A DNA stretch of 64,000 bases from Novosphingobium sp. MD-1 (GCF_001014975.1 NZ_BBXA01000021.1:1-64000), one strand, 5' to 3'; numbered from the stretch's first letter, positions 8,350 through 18,051 are shown. Notes: generated from the sequence alone by a model not told the origin. Numbers and translations are program-made.

Positions 8350-9674
8350 AGCAGGACGTCCACGGCATGGATCGAAACACCGACCAGCCCGCCCACCAGC
8401 GTGCCGTTGATGCGGATGAACTGGAGATCGCGGCCGACCGCGCCCTCGATCCGGTCGGTCACGGTGCGCGCATCCCAGCGGCGCACCGTCTCGGATACCA
8501 GCCGCACGATCTGCCCGCCATAGCGCGTCGCCACGCCCACCAGCGTGCGCCGGGCGAAGCGGTTGACCAGCAGTTGCAGCCGCGCATCGTGCTGGAGCGC
8601 CCGGCCCAGTTCGCCCAGGCTGGCGCCGAACTGGCCCGAGAGGACACCATCGGGCTGACGCACCGCCTTCAGCAGGCCGGCGCGCCCGCGCTCCCACACG
8701 GCATCGAGCCACGCGGCGAAGGCAGGATTGGCCAGGACCTCTTCCTTCATCCGCTCCACCCGCGCCCGCATCGCCTCGTCATGCACCAGATCGTGTGCGA
8801 GCTGTTCCAGCCCTTCCTCGATCTTCCGACGCAGCGGATGGTCGGGCATCACCACGGTTTCCGCCAGCAACTTGTACAGGCCATCGAGAATCCCGTTGGC
8901 CAGCCGTTCGTCCAGCCCGGTCCAGCGCAGGATCGCGTTGGCGCGATCGTGGATCATGGCGCGGACCAGTTCCTCGTTCGCCTCCAGCGTCAGTGCCGCG
9001 CGGCGCGCCAGCCCCTCGATCACCGGCATGTGCCGGCCATCGGCGATCATCGCGCCCAGCAGTTGCCCCAGCAGCGGCGCCAGATCGAACCTGGCGAGCT
9101 GGCCGCGCAAGGCCCCCTTGGCAAGGCCGCCCAGCTTTTCCGGATCGAGCGATTCGAGCACGTCGGCCACAAGATTGGCCGCGCCGGCGCGCACCCGGCC
9201 TTCTCCGCCCCGGGGATCGGCCAGGAAGCCGCCGGCCATGGCCGCCGCGTTCATGCCGGCCAGCCGCCGCGCCACCACTTGCGGGGTCAGGAAGTTTTCG
9301 CGCAGGAACGCCGCCATCGAATCGGCCAGGCGGTCCTTGTTTTCCGGGATGATCGCGGTGTGCGGAATCGGCAGCCCCAGCGGGTGCCGGAACAGCGCCG
9401 TCACCGCGAACCAGTCGGCCAGTCCGCCGACCATCGCCGCTTCGGCAAAGGCGCGCAGGAAGCCCCATGCGGGCGATCCACCGCCCTGTTCGGCCTGGCG
9501 GGCGAGGAAGAACAGCACGGCCATGACAAGCAGCAGGCCGGTCGCGAACAGGCGCAGCCGGCGTGCCCGATCGTCGGGAAGGAGTGTCCCCTTCAGGCGC
9601 GCGGCCGTGCGGGTCCGGGAAGAGGCGCGGGAGGGCATCGCCCTCCCCGCCGGATCGTCGGAAGAAACCGTCAC
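8346..9674 (-). CDS. DUF445 family membrane-anchored protein
   Basis: A 442-residue DUF445 (YjiN-like) protein. After a basic N-terminal tail, one hydrophobic segment (LRLFATGLLLVMAVLFFLAR) is followed by the family signature FAEAAMVGGLADWFAVTALF and RHPLGLPIPHTAIIPENKDR. A long helical region follows, ending in a second hydrophobic stretch, INGTLVGGLVGVSIHAVDVLL, at the C-terminus. The start is a GTG that overlaps the RND pump stop by 4 nt. The family has no defined biochemical function; members sit in the inner membrane with a large soluble part. Coupling to a multidrug pump operon is worth noting but may only reflect operon packing. Confidence 0.9.
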   Translation of the reverse strand: MTVSSDDPAGRAMPSRASSRTRTAARLKGTLLPDDRARRLRLFATGLLLVMAVLFFLARQAEQGGGSPAWGFLRAFAEAAMVGGLADWFAVTALFRHPLGLPIPHTAIIPENKDRLADSMAAFLRENFLTPQVVARRLAGMNAAAMAGGFLADPRGGEGRVRAGAANLVADVLESLDPEKLGGLAKGALRGQLARFDLAPLLGQLLGAMIADGRHMPVIEGLARRAALTLEANEELVRAMIHDRANAILRWTGLDERLANGILDGLYKLLAETVVMPDHPLRRKIEEGLEQLAHDLVHDEAMRARVERMKEEVLANPAFAAWLDAVWERGRAGLLKAVRQPDGVLSGQFGASLGELGRALQHDARLQLLVNRFARRTLVGVATRYGGQIVRLVSETVRRWDARTVTDRIEGAVGRDLQFIRINGTLVGGLVGVSIHAVDVLL

Positions 9675-12600
9675 TCGGCCGGTAACGCTCCATCGGCGGG
9701 TTTTTGCCGGGGATCATGCGGGTCGTAGGTCAGCACGCGCCGGCCCAGCCACGGGCCGATGCGCTTCTCGACGCCGTCGGCCAGGCTGAAGCCCGCCGGC
9801 ACGATCAGCAGGGTCAGCAGCGTCGACAGCGTCAGCCCGCCGATCACCACCGTGCCCATCGGCGCGCGCCAGCCGCCATCGCCGCCCAGCGAGATCGCGG
9901 TGGGCACCATGCCCGCCACCATCGCCACCGTGGTCATCACGATCGGCTGCGCACGCTTGTGCCCGGCTTCGAGGATTGCCGCCAGCTTGGGCGTGCCCGC
10001 TTCCATTTCCTCGATCGCGAAGTCGATCAGCAGGATCGAGTTCTTGGCGACGATGCCGAACAGCATGAGGATGCCGATGAACACGGGCAGCGATTGCGAT
10101 TGCCCCAGCACCAGCAGCAGCAGCAGCCCGCCCAGCGGCGCCAGGAACAGCGAGCCCATGTTTACCAGCGGCGAGATGAAGCGGCGGTAGAGCAGCACCA
10201 GCACCGAGAACACCAGCAGCACGCCCGCCGCCAGCGCGACGAAGAAGTTGCTCAGCATTTCCTGCTGCCAGCGGTCCTCGCCCGCCGGCGCGTTGGACAC
10301 GCCCTGCGGCAGGTTGCGCATGATCGGCAGGTTCTTGATCGCCTTGTCGGCCGTGCCCTTGACCACGCCTGGCGGCAGGTCCGCGCCGACGAAGACGCGG
10401 CGGTTCTGGTTGTAGCGCTGGATCGTGGTGGGGCCGGAGCCGAACGAGATCGTCGCCACGCGGGCCAGCGGCACCGATCCGCCGGACGCGGTGGGCACCG
10501 GCAGGTTCTCGTACGTCGACAGATCGCGGCGCGACAGGACCGGCAGCTTCACCCGGATCGGCACCTGCCGGTCGGAAAGCGAGAACTTGGCGCTGTTCTG
10601 GTCGATTTCGCCCTGCGTGGCGATGCGGATCACCTGGCTCAGCGCCTGGGTGGTCACGCCCAGCGAGGCGGCAAGGTCCATGTGCGGCGTGATCACGATT
10701 TCGGGGCGGCGCAGGTCCGCGCTGATCCGCGGCGCGACCACTTCCTTCAACCCGCTCATCTGTTCGACCAGCGTCTGCGCGGTCTTCTGCAGCAGATCGG
10801 GATCGGAGCCGGACAGCATCACGCTGATCGGCCGACCCGATCCGCCGCCGGGGCCGCCACCGTTCTGCGACTGGAAGTTGACGCGCGCGTCGGAAACCTG
10901 CTGCAGCACCGGCGTCAGCTTGCGCTCGAGGACGAGGCTGCTTTCCTTGCGGTCCTTCTTCCAGTTGAGGAACACGCGGCCGTTGCCTTCGCGGATGCGC
11001 TCCAGCGCCACGCCCAGGTCGGGCTGGTCCTTCACCAGCGCCAGCACCTCGTCCACCTTCTGTTCGGTCTGCTCGATCGTGGTGCCGGGCACCATGTCGA
11101 TGGTGATCGTGCTGAAATCGTTGTCGGTATCGGGGAAGAACTGCTGCGGGATCACCATGAACATCACGCCGGTCAGCAGCAGCGCGGCAAAGCCGATGCC
11201 CATCATCCACAGGCGATGGTCGCGCAGGCGCGCCATGGTCCAGTGGCGGAAGCCGGGACGGATGCCCCGCGCGCGGACCGAGGCGAGGTAGGCCTGCACG
11301 CGCGACGTATCGAGCGACCAGGTCAGGATCTTCATGTAGCGGTCCATCCACGGCCCGCCACCATGTTCGGCGTGGCCGTGCGCTTTCAGGAAATAGGCCG
11401 CGACCATCGGCGTGATCATGCGCGCCACCAGCAGGCTGAACAGCACCGCCACCACCACGGTCATGCCGAAGTTCTTGAAGAACTGGCCGGAAACGCCCGG
11501 CATCAGCGCCACCGGGAAGAACACCGCGACGATCGAGAACGTCGTGGCCAGCACGGCCAGCCCGATCTCGTCCGCCGCGTCGATCGAGGCCTGATAGGCG
11601 GATTTGCCCATGCGGATGTGCCGGACGATGTTCTCGATCTCCACGATCGCATCGTCCACCAGCACGCCCGCGACCAGGCCCAGCGCCAGCAGCGACATGG
11701 TGTTCAGCGTGAAGCCCATCAGGCTCATCACCCAGAACGTGGGGATGGCGGACAGCGGGATGGCGATCGCCGAAACGATCGTCGCGCGCCAATCGCGCAG
11801 GAAGAAGAACACCACGATGACCGCCAGCACCGCGCCTTCCACCATCGACGACATCGACGTGCGGTATTCGTCCTTGGTGTAGCCAACGCTGCTGAACAGC
11901 TGCTGGAAGCGGACCTTGTTGCCCTGTTCCGCCTGCAGCTTGGCTAGTTCCTTGACCGTTTCGTCATAGACGCTGACGTCGGATTCGCCCCGCGCGCGCG
12001 CGATGCTGAACGTGACGACCGGCTTGCCGTTGAACTTGGCGATGGAGGTGATTTCGCTGTAGCTGTCGCGCACGTCGGCCACGTCGGCCAGCTTCACGGT
12101 GCGCCCGCCGCTCAGCGCGATCTGCGTCTGCGAAAGGTCGAAGGCCGACCGCGCATTGCCCAGCACGCGCACGGATTGGCGCGCGCCGGCCACTTCCGCC
12201 TTGCCGCCGGCGGCGTTCAGGTTGACCTGGCGCAGCGTGGCGTTGATCTGGTTGGCGGTAACGCCCAGCGACTTCATCCGCATCGGATCGAGCGTGACCG
12301 CGATTTCACGGTTGACCCCGCCCGCGCGCGCCACTTCCGCCATGCCCGGCAGCGCCAGCAGCCGCTTGGCCACGGTATCGTCGATGAACCACGAAAGCTG
12401 CTCGATCGTCATGTCGTCGGCCGAAACCGCGAAATAGGCGATCGGATCGGACGAGGTTTCCGCCTTGAACACCGACGGTTCCAGAATGCCGTCGGGCAGT
12501 TCGCCGCGCACCTGGTCGACCTTGTTCTTCACCTCGCTGACGGCGGCGTTGATGTCGGTGCCGATCTTGAACTGGACCATCGTCTGGCTGCTGCCTTCGG

Positions 12601-12862
12601 ATGCCGTCGAGGTGATCGTATCCACACCGGCGATCGTGCGGACGCTGGATTCGACCTTCTGGGTGATCTGGTTCTCGATTTCGGTCGGCGCCGCGCCCGG
12701 TTGCGAGATCTCGACGATCACCATCGGGAACTCGATGTCCGGATTGTTCTGGACTTTCATGCCCATGAACGAAACCAGCCCGGCCAGCGTCAGCCCCAGG
12801 AACAGGACGATGGGGACCACCGGGTTGCGGATGGACCAGGCCGAGATGTTGCGGAAGTTCAT
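9671..12862 (-). CDS. RND family multidrug efflux pump, inner-membrane permease
   Basis: The 1063-residue protein has the AcrB/HAE1 architecture: an N-terminal membrane helix ([20 protein letters not shown]), a large periplasmic porter domain, the middle membrane bundle with the proton-relay motif [17 protein letters not shown] (paired Asp), a second porter domain and a C-terminal bundle containing [17 protein letters not shown]. It should export hydrophobic compounds using proton influx, working with the periplasmic adaptor encoded 16 bp upstream and an outer-membrane channel that is not encoded here. The length is normal for the family. It overlaps DUF445 by 4 nt (GTGA). Its porter insertions resemble the HAE1 group rather than metal-exporting CusA types. 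Confidence 0.95.
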   Translation of the reverse strand: MNFRNISAWSIRNPVVPIVLFLGLTLAGLVSFMGMKVQNNPDIEFPMVIVEISQPGAAPTEIENQITQKVESSVRTIAGVDTITSTASEGSSQTMVQFKIGTDINAAVSEVKNKVDQVRGELPDGILEPSVFKAETSSDPIAYFAVSADDMTIEQLSWFIDDTVAKRLLALPGMAEVARAGGVNREIAVTLDPMRMKSLGVTANQINATLRQVNLNAAGGKAEVAGARQSVRVLGNARSAFDLSQTQIALSGGRTVKLADVADVRDSYSEITSIAKFNGKPVVTFSIARARGESDVSVYDETVKELAKLQAEQGNKVRFQQLFSSVGYTKDEYRTSMSSMVEGAVLAVIVVFFFLRDWRATIVSAIAIPLSAIPTFWVMSLMGFTLNTMSLLALGLVAGVLVDDAIVEIENIVRHIRMGKSAYQASIDAADEIGLAVLATTFSIVAVFFPVALMPGVSGQFFKNFGMTVVVAVLFSLLVARMITPMVAAYFLKAHGHAEHGGGPWMDRYMKILTWSLDTSRVQAYLASVRARGIRPGFRHWTMARLRDHRLWMMGIGFAALLLTGVMFMVIPQQFFPDTDNDFSTITIDMVPGTTIEQTEQKVDEVLALVKDQPDLGVALERIREGNGRVFLNWKKDRKESSLVLERKLTPVLQQVSDARVNFQSQNGGGPGGGSGRPISVMLSGSDPDLLQKTAQTLVEQMSGLKEVVAPRISADLRRPEIVITPHMDLAASLGVTTQALSQVIRIATQGEIDQNSAKFSLSDRQVPIRVKLPVLSRRDLSTYENLPVPTASGGSVPLARVATISFGSGPTTIQRYNQNRRVFVGADLPPGVVKGTADKAIKNLPIMRNLPQGVSNAPAGEDRWQQEMLSNFFVALAAGVLLVFSVLVLLYRRFISPLVNMGSLFLAPLGGLLLLLVLGQSQSLPVFIGILMLFGIVAKNSILLIDFAIEEMEAGTPKLAAILEAGHKRAQPIVMTTVAMVAGMVPTAISLGGDGGWRAPMGTVVIGGLTLSTLLTLLIVPAGFSLADGVEKRIGPWLGRRVLTYDPHDPRQKPADGALPAE

Positions 12863-12878
12863 GGCGCCGGGCTCCGGA

Positions 12879-14135
12879 TCAGTGGCCGGTGGCCGGCTTG
12901 GCTGCCGTTTTCCCGCCCGCCACCGGGCGCACCTTGTCGCCGGGATTGAGGAAGCCGCCCGCCCGCAGCACGATGCGTTCGCTGCCGTTCAGCCCTTCGC
13001 GCACGACGATGCCGGCCGCCGTCACGTCACCAACCTTCACGGGGCGGCGTTCCACCTTGTCATCCTTGTTCACGACATAGACGAAGGCGCCGTTCTGATC
13101 GTTGAGGATCGCCGATTCGGGCAGCATCGGTGCGGTGACGGTGCCGCTGCGAATCGTCGCGCTGGCGAAACCGCCGGGCCGCAGCGCATCGTTGTACGGC
13201 AGCGCGATCCGGGCGATGCCTTCGCGCGTGGTCGCGTCGATGGTCGGCGCCAACTGCCAGATCTGGCCGGTGAACGGCGTGGCCGTGCCCACCGGGGTCA
13301 CGTCCGCGCTGACGCCAACGGACAGCTTCGCCATGTCGGCTTCGGCCAGACGCGCCTGCATTTCCAGTTCGCCACCCTTGGCGATGCGGAACAGCACGCC
13401 GCTGCCGCTGCTGACCACCTGCCCCGGCTCCACGCCGCGCGTCAGCACAAGGCCCGCTTCGGGCGCCAGGATGTTGAGCCGCGCGGTGCTGGCACGCAAC
13501 TGCCCCAGCGTGGCCTGCGCCACGCGCACTTGCGCCATTGCCGAATCGCGCGTGGCGGTCAGGCGATCGACGTCGGCCTTGGAAATGAAGCCCTTGTCGA
13601 CAAGCTTGAGCGCGCGATCGAGATTGGACTGGGCGATCCGGGCGTTGGCTGCGGCCACTTCCACGTTGGCGGCCTGGCTTTCGACCTGCTGGGCCTGCAC
13701 CGACCGGTCGATGACCGCCAGGACCTGCCCGGCTTGCACCCAGTCGCCGGCGTCGACCAGCACGCTCGCCACCTTGCCGCCTTCGCCGGCCACGCCGACG
13801 GGCATCTCGCGCCGCGCGGCGATCGTGCCGCTGGCGACGATGGTGCCCTGTACCGAGGTCATTCCGGGCGTGATGACCGTGACCGTCTGCGCCTGCGCCC
13901 CGCCCTGCTCCGCGCTTGCGGTCGCTGCCGCGTTGCGGTGCTTGAGGTAGTAGGCGCCGCCCAGCGCGAGCAGGACGAGTGCCACGACCAGCAGCACGCG
14001 GCCGCGCGACCATCCGCCGCCGGTCCGCCCGACTTCCATGTAACCCGACGCGACACCCGCATGGGCGGCATCCGCCTGCCGGCCGGCGTCGTTCATGTCC
14101 GCACTGATGCTGGTTTCGTAGTTCATCGTTTTCAC
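12879..14135 (-). CDS. RND efflux periplasmic adaptor (membrane fusion protein)
   Basis: An HlyD/AcrA-type adaptor. A short cytoplasmic N-terminus is followed by a membrane anchor (RVLLVVALVLLALGGAYYL), a biotinyl-lipoyl half (VLVDAGDWVQAGQVLAVID), a helical hairpin rich in Ala, Gln and Asn, the second lipoyl half, a beta-barrel and a membrane-proximal domain. It bridges the pump to an outer-membrane channel. The start chosen is a GTG at 14135 preceded by GGAG at 8 nt. An ATG three codons inside (14126) is the alternative and has poorer spacing. It is the first gene of the operon, with a good promoter about 55 bp upstream. Confidence 0.9.
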   Translation of the reverse strand: MKTMNYETSISADMNDAGRQADAAHAGVASGYMEVGRTGGGWSRGRVLLVVALVLLALGGAYYLKHRNAAATASAEQGGAQAQTVTVITPGMTSVQGTIVASGTIAARREMPVGVAGEGGKVASVLVDAGDWVQAGQVLAVIDRSVQAQQVESQAANVEVAAANARIAQSNLDRALKLVDKGFISKADVDRLTATRDSAMAQVRVAQATLGQLRASTARLNILAPEAGLVLTRGVEPGQVVSSGSGVLFRIAKGGELEMQARLAEADMAKLSVGVSADVTPVGTATPFTGQIWQLAPTIDATTREGIARIALPYNDALRPGGFASATIRSGTVTAPMLPESAILNDQNGAFVYVVNKDDKVERRPVKVGDVTAAGIVVREGLNGSERIVLRAGGFLNPGDKVRPVAGGKTAAKPATGH

Positions 14136-14190
14136 GCGTCGGTCTCCACGGTGGCCGGGGAGACCTGCCCCTTCCTTCAAACCAAGGTGT

Positions 14191-14218
14191 ATTATACGTG
14201 TATGGCAGTGGCTGCAAG
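14191..14218 (-). promoter_or_regulatory. promoter of the RND efflux operon
   Basis: On the minus strand a perfect -10 TATAAT (14196-14191) lies 16 nt after CTTGCA (14218-14213), close to the alphaproteobacterial -35 CTTGAC. The -10 is embedded in short inverted and direct repeats (ATACAC, five nt, ATACAC; GTAT-T-ATAC), which look like an operator. The predicted start of transcription is near 14184, about 50 nt before the adaptor start codon. Confidence 0.6.
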
Positions 14219-14428
14219 CAGGCCTTCTGCGCAAGCTTGGCACCTTTGTTCATGGCAATAGACGTCGAAACGACGAGTGGCAATTCTGGCTCGACGAAGA
14301 ACGATCCATGCCCTTGAAGGCATTGCGCCGTTGCGGACCGGTCCCGTCAGCGAGGCGGCGTCAGTATTCGTCGCCTCAGCACCCGGCCGAGCGACCTCGG
14401 GTTGGTCAGAGCACCGCCCAAACGGAAA
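14219..14428. other. intergenic stretch without recognisable gene
   Basis: Between the efflux promoter and the sciP terminator there is no convincing coding frame on either strand and no tRNA or conserved motif that I can see. A TetR-type regulator, often divergent from such pumps, is not present here. Confidence 0.5.
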
Positions 14429-14456
14429 CAGCCGCCCCTGAAAACAGGAGCGGCTG
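14429..14456 (-). terminator. terminator downstream of sciP
   Basis: The arms pair as CAGCCGC and CCTG with CAGG and GCGGCTG, with one mismatch and an AAAA loop on the plus strand. Read on the minus strand, the stem is followed by TTTCCGTTT, which suits rho-independent termination of the sciP transcript 25 nt after its stop codon. Confidence 0.7.
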
Positions 14457-14480
14457 CCCGTGGATAACCGGTAGAAAGCG

Positions 14481-14780
14481 TCAATACTTGAGCTGGCGCT
14501 CGTATAGATCGCGGTAGTGCTGGATGCGCGTAACGCGCAGGCCCTGCATGCCGGAACGGTCGACCGCCCGCTGCCACGAGGCGAATTCCTCGATCGTCAG
14601 GCTGTAGCGTTCGCACACTTCGTCGATCGTCAGCAGCCCGCCATTGACGGCGGCCACGACTTCGGCCTTGCGCCGGACGACCCAGCGCTTGGTGTTGGGA
14701 GGCGGCAGGCTATCGACCGTCAGCGGTTCGCCGAGAGGTCCGATAACTTGCGCCGGTCTGATTTTCTGGTTCTCGATCAT
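14481..14780 (-). CDS. sciP: SciP, CtrA-antagonising cell-cycle regulator (DUF1153)
   Basis: The 99-residue protein carries the strongly conserved SciP core PPPNTKRWVVRRKAEVVAAV followed by GGLLTIDEVCERYSLTIEEF and SWQRAVDRSGMQGLRVTR, a helix-turn-helix of the DUF1153 family. In Caulobacter SciP binds CtrA at its promoters and blocks RNA polymerase recruitment. The same role is expected here but not shown by sequence. An upstream gene on the same strand ends 15 bp before it, so they are probably co-transcribed, and a hairpin terminator follows. The length is typical (about 90-100 residues). Confidence 0.93.
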   Translation of the reverse strand: MIENQKIRPAQVIGPLGEPLTVDSLPPPNTKRWVVRRKAEVVAAVNGGLLTIDEVCERYSLTIEEFASWQRAVDRSGMQGLRVTRIQHYRDLYERQLKY

Positions 14781-14795
14781 GGCAATACTCGTCGA

Positions 14796-15131
14796 TCAGC
14801 TCGGCTCGACAGGGGGGGAGGGCGGCGTTTGCTTCGCCGGCAATGTTCCTCCTTCCGCTTTGCCATTCGTTGAACGGGTTGGGTTAACGGGAGTTTCAAC
14901 ATTTTCGCCGCCCGTCAGGAGCCGTGCGGCAAGCCCGTGAAAGCTCGCGCCGCCTTGCAGCGTGGTGCTGCCCGGCAACGCCTGTTTCACCGCCTTGCGC
15001 AGATCCTGCGCCGCGACGAGACGCGCGCACAGTTCGTGCCAGCCGAGCGGACGCAGGCGTTCGCCCTGCCCCCCGCTTTCGACGAGGCACGAATCACCCG
15101 GTGGCCGGATATCGTTGAATCCCATTTCCAT
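14796..15131 (-). CDS. hypothetical protein upstream of sciP
   Basis: The frame gives 111 residues from the ATG at 15131, or 120 from an ATG at 15158. It contains MGFNDIRPPGDSCLVESGGQ, then GWHELCARLVAAQDLRKAV, and a Pro/Thr-rich C-terminal tail that looks disordered. I do not recognise the family. The compact N-terminal part with the ARLVAAQDLR helix has real-protein character. The gap to sciP is 15 bp, so the pair may be an operon, and a role connected with cell-cycle control is a guess from position only. It is divergent from mnmA. Confidence 0.6.
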   Translation of the reverse strand: MEMGFNDIRPPGDSCLVESGGQGERLRPLGWHELCARLVAAQDLRKAVKQALPGSTTLQGGASFHGLAARLLTGGENVETPVNPTRSTNGKAEGGTLPAKQTPPSPPVEPS

Positions 15132-15165
15132 GAGCGGGTCTCTAGCCCGGGCAGTCATAAGGGAC

Positions 15166-15184
15166 GGTAAAGGCCGCCTTTACC
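15166..15184. promoter_or_regulatory. dyad in the sciP-partner / mnmA divergent region
   Basis: GGTAAAGG and CCTTTACC form perfect 8-bp arms around a CCG centre. A second palindrome, GCAATTAATTGC, lies at 15211-15222. Both are in the gap between two divergent genes and could be operators or leader structures. No protein can be assigned. Confidence 0.45.
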
Positions 15185-15310
15185 AAGAGTTAGGAATAGC
15201 CATTCTGGCGGCAATTAATTGCTTCCATCGTCCGGCGCACCAGCGGGGCAAGGCCGGGAATTGCGCATTTTTCCTGCATTCCCTCCGCAAATGTGCTTAT
15301 GGGACGGCGC

Positions 15311-16468
15311 ATGGCCAGTCTTTCCTCCGTTTACGATTACGCTACATTTTTCGATCTGCCGCAGCCATTGAGCGCGCGGCGGATCGTCGTGGCGATGTCG
15401 GGCGGCGTGGACAGCTCGGTCGTAGCGGGCCTCGCCGCCGCCAGCGGCGCCGAAGTGATCGGGGTGACGCTTCAACTCTACGATTACGGCGCCGCCACGG
15501 GGCGCAAGGGCGCCTGCTGCGCGGGCGACGACATCCGCGATGCCCGTGCCGTGGCCGACCGGCTGGGCATCGCGCATTATGTGTTCGACCACGAATCGAG
15601 CTTTCGCGAGGAAGTGGTCGAACGATTCGCCGACGATTACCTGGCCGGCCGCACGCCGATTCCCTGCATCCGTTGCAACATGGGGCCGAAATTCACCGAC
15701 CTGCTGCGCATGGCGCGCGAACTCGGCGCGGATTGCCTGGCCACGGGGCACTACGTGCGCCGCGTGGCCGGCGCGGCCGGGCCGGAACTGCACCGCGCGC
15801 TCGATCCCGCGCGCGACCAGAGCTATTTCCTCTATGGCACCACGGAAGAACAGCTCGCCTTCCTGCGCTTTCCGCTGGGCGGCCTGCCCAAGACCGAGAC
15901 GCGCCGGATCGCCGCCGACCTGGGCCTGGGCGTGGCGGCCAAGCCCGACAGCCAGGATATCTGCTTCGTTCCCGATGGCGATTACGCGCGCGTCGTGCGT
16001 TCGGTGCGCCCCGAAGGCGACGCGCCGGGCGAGATCGTCCATGCTGCCACCGGCGAAGTGCTCGGCCAGCACCGCGGCATCATCCACTATACGGTCGGCC
16101 AGCGGCGCGGGCTGGAGATCGGCGGCCAGCCCGAACCGCTCTATGTCACCGCGCTCGACGCGCCGCACCGGCGCGTGCTGGTGGGGCCGAAAGCCATGCT
16201 GGCCGTGGGCAAGGCGCGAATCATCGAGACCAACCGCATCGGCGCCCTGCCGCAGGATGCGCCGCTAACCGCCAAGGTGCGGTCGCTGGCCAAGCCGGTG
16301 CCGGTGGTGCTCGAAGGCCCGTTCGGGGATGGCGCGGAAACCGCCATCCGTTTCCTGCAGCCGGAATACGGCGTGGCGCCGGGGCAGGCGGCAGTGCTCT
16401 ATGCCGGGGAACGCGTGATCGGCGGCGGCTGGATCGCGGAAACCGGCCGCTGGCAGGACGCGGCCTGA
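15311..16468 (+). CDS. mnmA: tRNA-specific 2-thiouridylase MnmA
   Basis: This enzyme makes 2-thiouridine at position 34 of tRNAs for Lys, Glu and Gln, taking sulfur through the Tus relay or IscS. The protein has the PP-loop [16 protein letters not shown] near residues 28-43, the [14 protein letters not shown] segment with the nucleophilic Cys, GHYVRR, and the [14 protein letters not shown] segment with the second catalytic Cys. [11 protein letters not shown] is typical of the alphaproteobacterial form. Length is 385 residues from the ATG at 15311, which has GGGACGG a few bases upstream; GTG 15293 and ATG 15299 are weaker alternatives. It converges on a small membrane-protein gene with a shared hairpin. 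Confidence 0.95.
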   Translation: MASLSSVYDYATFFDLPQPLSARRIVVAMSGGVDSSVVAGLAAASGAEVIGVTLQLYDYGAATGRKGACCAGDDIRDARAVADRLGIAHYVFDHESSFREEVVERFADDYLAGRTPIPCIRCNMGPKFTDLLRMARELGADCLATGHYVRRVAGAAGPELHRALDPARDQSYFLYGTTEEQLAFLRFPLGGLPKTETRRIAADLGLGVAAKPDSQDICFVPDGDYARVVRSVRPEGDAPGEIVHAATGEVLGQHRGIIHYTVGQRRGLEIGGQPEPLYVTALDAPHRRVLVGPKAMLAVGKARIIETNRIGALPQDAPLTAKVRSLAKPVPVVLEGPFGDGAETAIRFLQPEYGVAPGQAAVLYAGERVIGGGWIAETGRWQDAA

Positions 16469-16484
16469 TCCGCTCCCGGATCAG
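16465..16484. terminator. bidirectional hairpin between mnmA and the convergent gene
   Basis: CTGATCCG, a CTCC loop and CGGATCAG form a perfect 8-bp stem. It overlaps the stop codons of both convergent genes. There is no long T-tract, so its efficiency as a terminator is uncertain. Confidence 0.5.
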
Positions 16485-16885
16485 TCGTTCCAGGGCTGGA
16501 GCACGCAGCCCGATCCCTCACGGTATGTCGCGGTTTGCCGGGCCAGCAGCGGGAAACGCGCGGTAACGCTGCGCGCCTGCGGGTCTTCCGACAGCGTGAT
16601 CATTGCCATGCCCGCCTCGAAATCTTTCCGGCAATCGCTGAGCGTGCGCCCGCCGACATAGCGGCACGAGCAGCCGACGCGCGCGCCGTAGGATGCGCCG
16701 GTGATCGCGTAGCCGTGAAGCGCCGGCCAGAAATAGGCGAAGACGGCCACCAGCAGCGCCACGACCGGCAGGACCAGACGCCAGCGCCGCCGCCCGCGCG
16801 GTGGCGCGCCGTTGGCCGGGGAGCCGTCCGGGTTCGATCCATTCCGGTCAGACTTTGCGGAAGAAGATGCGTTTGCGGTTGCCAT
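16481..16885 (-). CDS. small membrane protein with conserved-looking Cys pair
   Basis: A 134-residue protein with a hydrophilic, Ser/Asn/Arg-rich N-terminus and one membrane segment (LVLPVVALLVAVFAYFWPAL, residues about 37-56). A soluble part follows with GCSCRYVGGRTLSDC and SGCVLQPW, so four Cys residues lie on what is probably the periplasmic side. The domain is not one I can name, although the CSC...C arrangement suggests a disulphide-stabilised or metal-binding fold. The start at 16885 is 32 bp from the divergent beta-lactamase-fold gene. Confidence 0.7.
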   Translation of the reverse strand: MATANASSSAKSDRNGSNPDGSPANGAPPRGRRRWRLVLPVVALLVAVFAYFWPALHGYAITGASYGARVGCSCRYVGGRTLSDCRKDFEAGMAMITLSEDPQARSVTARFPLLARQTATYREGSGCVLQPWND

Positions 16886-16917
16886 GTCCGGGCCATCTGG
16901 AGGAAAGGACTGACGCC

Positions 16918-18051
16918 ATGGCCCGCCCGCGCTTGTCCCATATCCTCCCCCTGCTGCTTGTGCCAGCCTTGATCGGCTGCGGCAGGTCCGGAGACGCGCC
17001 CGCACCGCCGCCTCCGCCGCTGTCGGACGCCGCGATGAAGGCGGTGGTCGAAGACCCGGGGACGAATCGCGAAGGCCTGGCCCGCGCGGTCGACGCGCTG
17101 TTCACCGACGAGGCGGCTGCGGAGACCCGCGCGGTGATCGTCATGCGCGGCGGGCGGATCGTGGCGGAACGCTATGCCCCTGGCTACCACGAGAACACCC
17201 GCTTCGTGAGCTGGTCGATGGCCAAGTCGATCACCGGGGTGATGATCGGGATGCTGGTGTCCGACGGCCGGCTGCGGCTGAACGAATCAGCGCCCGTCCC
17301 CGCGTGGCAGCGCCCCGGCGATCCGCGTGGCGAGATCACGCTGCGGCAGCTGCTGCAGATGCGATCGGGGCTCAAGCATGTCGAGGCGGGCGATCCCGTC
17401 TATGAATCCGACGAGGTGCGGATGCTGTTCCTGGACGGGCGCGACGACATGGCGCGCTATGCCGAGGACCAGCCGCTCGACAGCGAACCGGGCAAGACCT
17501 TCCGCTATTCCACCGCGACCAGCGTGATCCTGTCCGATCTCGCCGCGCGCGCGCTGGCGCCCGTGCCCGATGCCGAGCACCGCCGCCGCGCCGTGGCCGA
17601 ATATCTGCGCACGCGCCTGTTCGAACCGGCCGGAATGCGCTCGATGCTGCCGGAATTCGACGCGGCGGGCACGCTGATCGGCGGATCGCTGATCCATGGC
17701 ACCGCGCGCGACTGGGTGCGGTTCGGCGAGTTCCTGCGCAACAAGGGATCGGTGCGCGGCGCACAGATCATCCCGCGCCAGTGGATCGATTTCATGACCA
17801 CGCCATCGCCGCGGCAGGCGCAATACGGCGCGCAGATCTGGCTGAACCGCACGCCCAGCGGCAAGGACCGGCCCGCGCTGTTCCCCGATCGCGGCCCGAA
17901 GGACCTGTTTGCCTGCATCGGCCACCTGGGCCAGTACGTGCTGGTCTCGCCCAGCCGCAAGCTGGTGGTCGTGCGTCTGGGCAAGACGCCCGACGACAAG
18001 CTGGGCGCGGTGACGGGCCACCTCGCCGACATCATCGACACGTTCAGGTAG
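16918..18051 (+). CDS. serine hydrolase lipoprotein, beta-lactamase class C fold
   Basis: A 377-residue lipoprotein: the signal MARPRLSHILPLLLVPALIG is followed by the lipobox Cys and a Pro-rich linker. The penicillin-binding fold is shown by SMAK (nucleophilic Ser and base Lys near residue 97-100) in VSWSMAKSITGVMIGML, the YST triad element in FRYSTATSVILSDL, and HLG in CIGHLGQYVLVS in place of KTG. Such proteins are usually esterases, D-amino-acid peptidases or cell-wall hydrolases rather than true beta-lactamases. The start chosen has AGGA about 11 nt upstream. The last 8 nt overlap the end of the convergent CDF transporter gene. Confidence 0.88.
   Translation: MARPRLSHILPLLLVPALIGCGRSGDAPAPPPPPLSDAAMKAVVEDPGTNREGLARAVDALFTDEAAAETRAVIVMRGGRIVAERYAPGYHENTRFVSWSMAKSITGVMIGMLVSDGRLRLNESAPVPAWQRPGDPRGEITLRQLLQMRSGLKHVEAGDPVYESDEVRMLFLDGRDDMARYAEDQPLDSEPGKTFRYSTATSVILSDLAARALAPVPDAEHRRRAVAEYLRTRLFEPAGMRSMLPEFDAAGTLIGGSLIHGTARDWVRFGEFLRNKGSVRGAQIIPRQWIDFMTTPSPRQAQYGAQIWLNRTPSGKDRPALFPDRGPKDLFACIGHLGQYVLVSPSRKLVVVRLGKTPDDKLGAVTGHLADIIDTFR

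Noticed and set aside
9704..11947. A 747-residue open frame on the plus strand, antisense to the RND pump
   Set aside because: The translation is a His/Arg/Gln-rich shadow of high-GC codon bias; the pump on the other strand is fully conserved.
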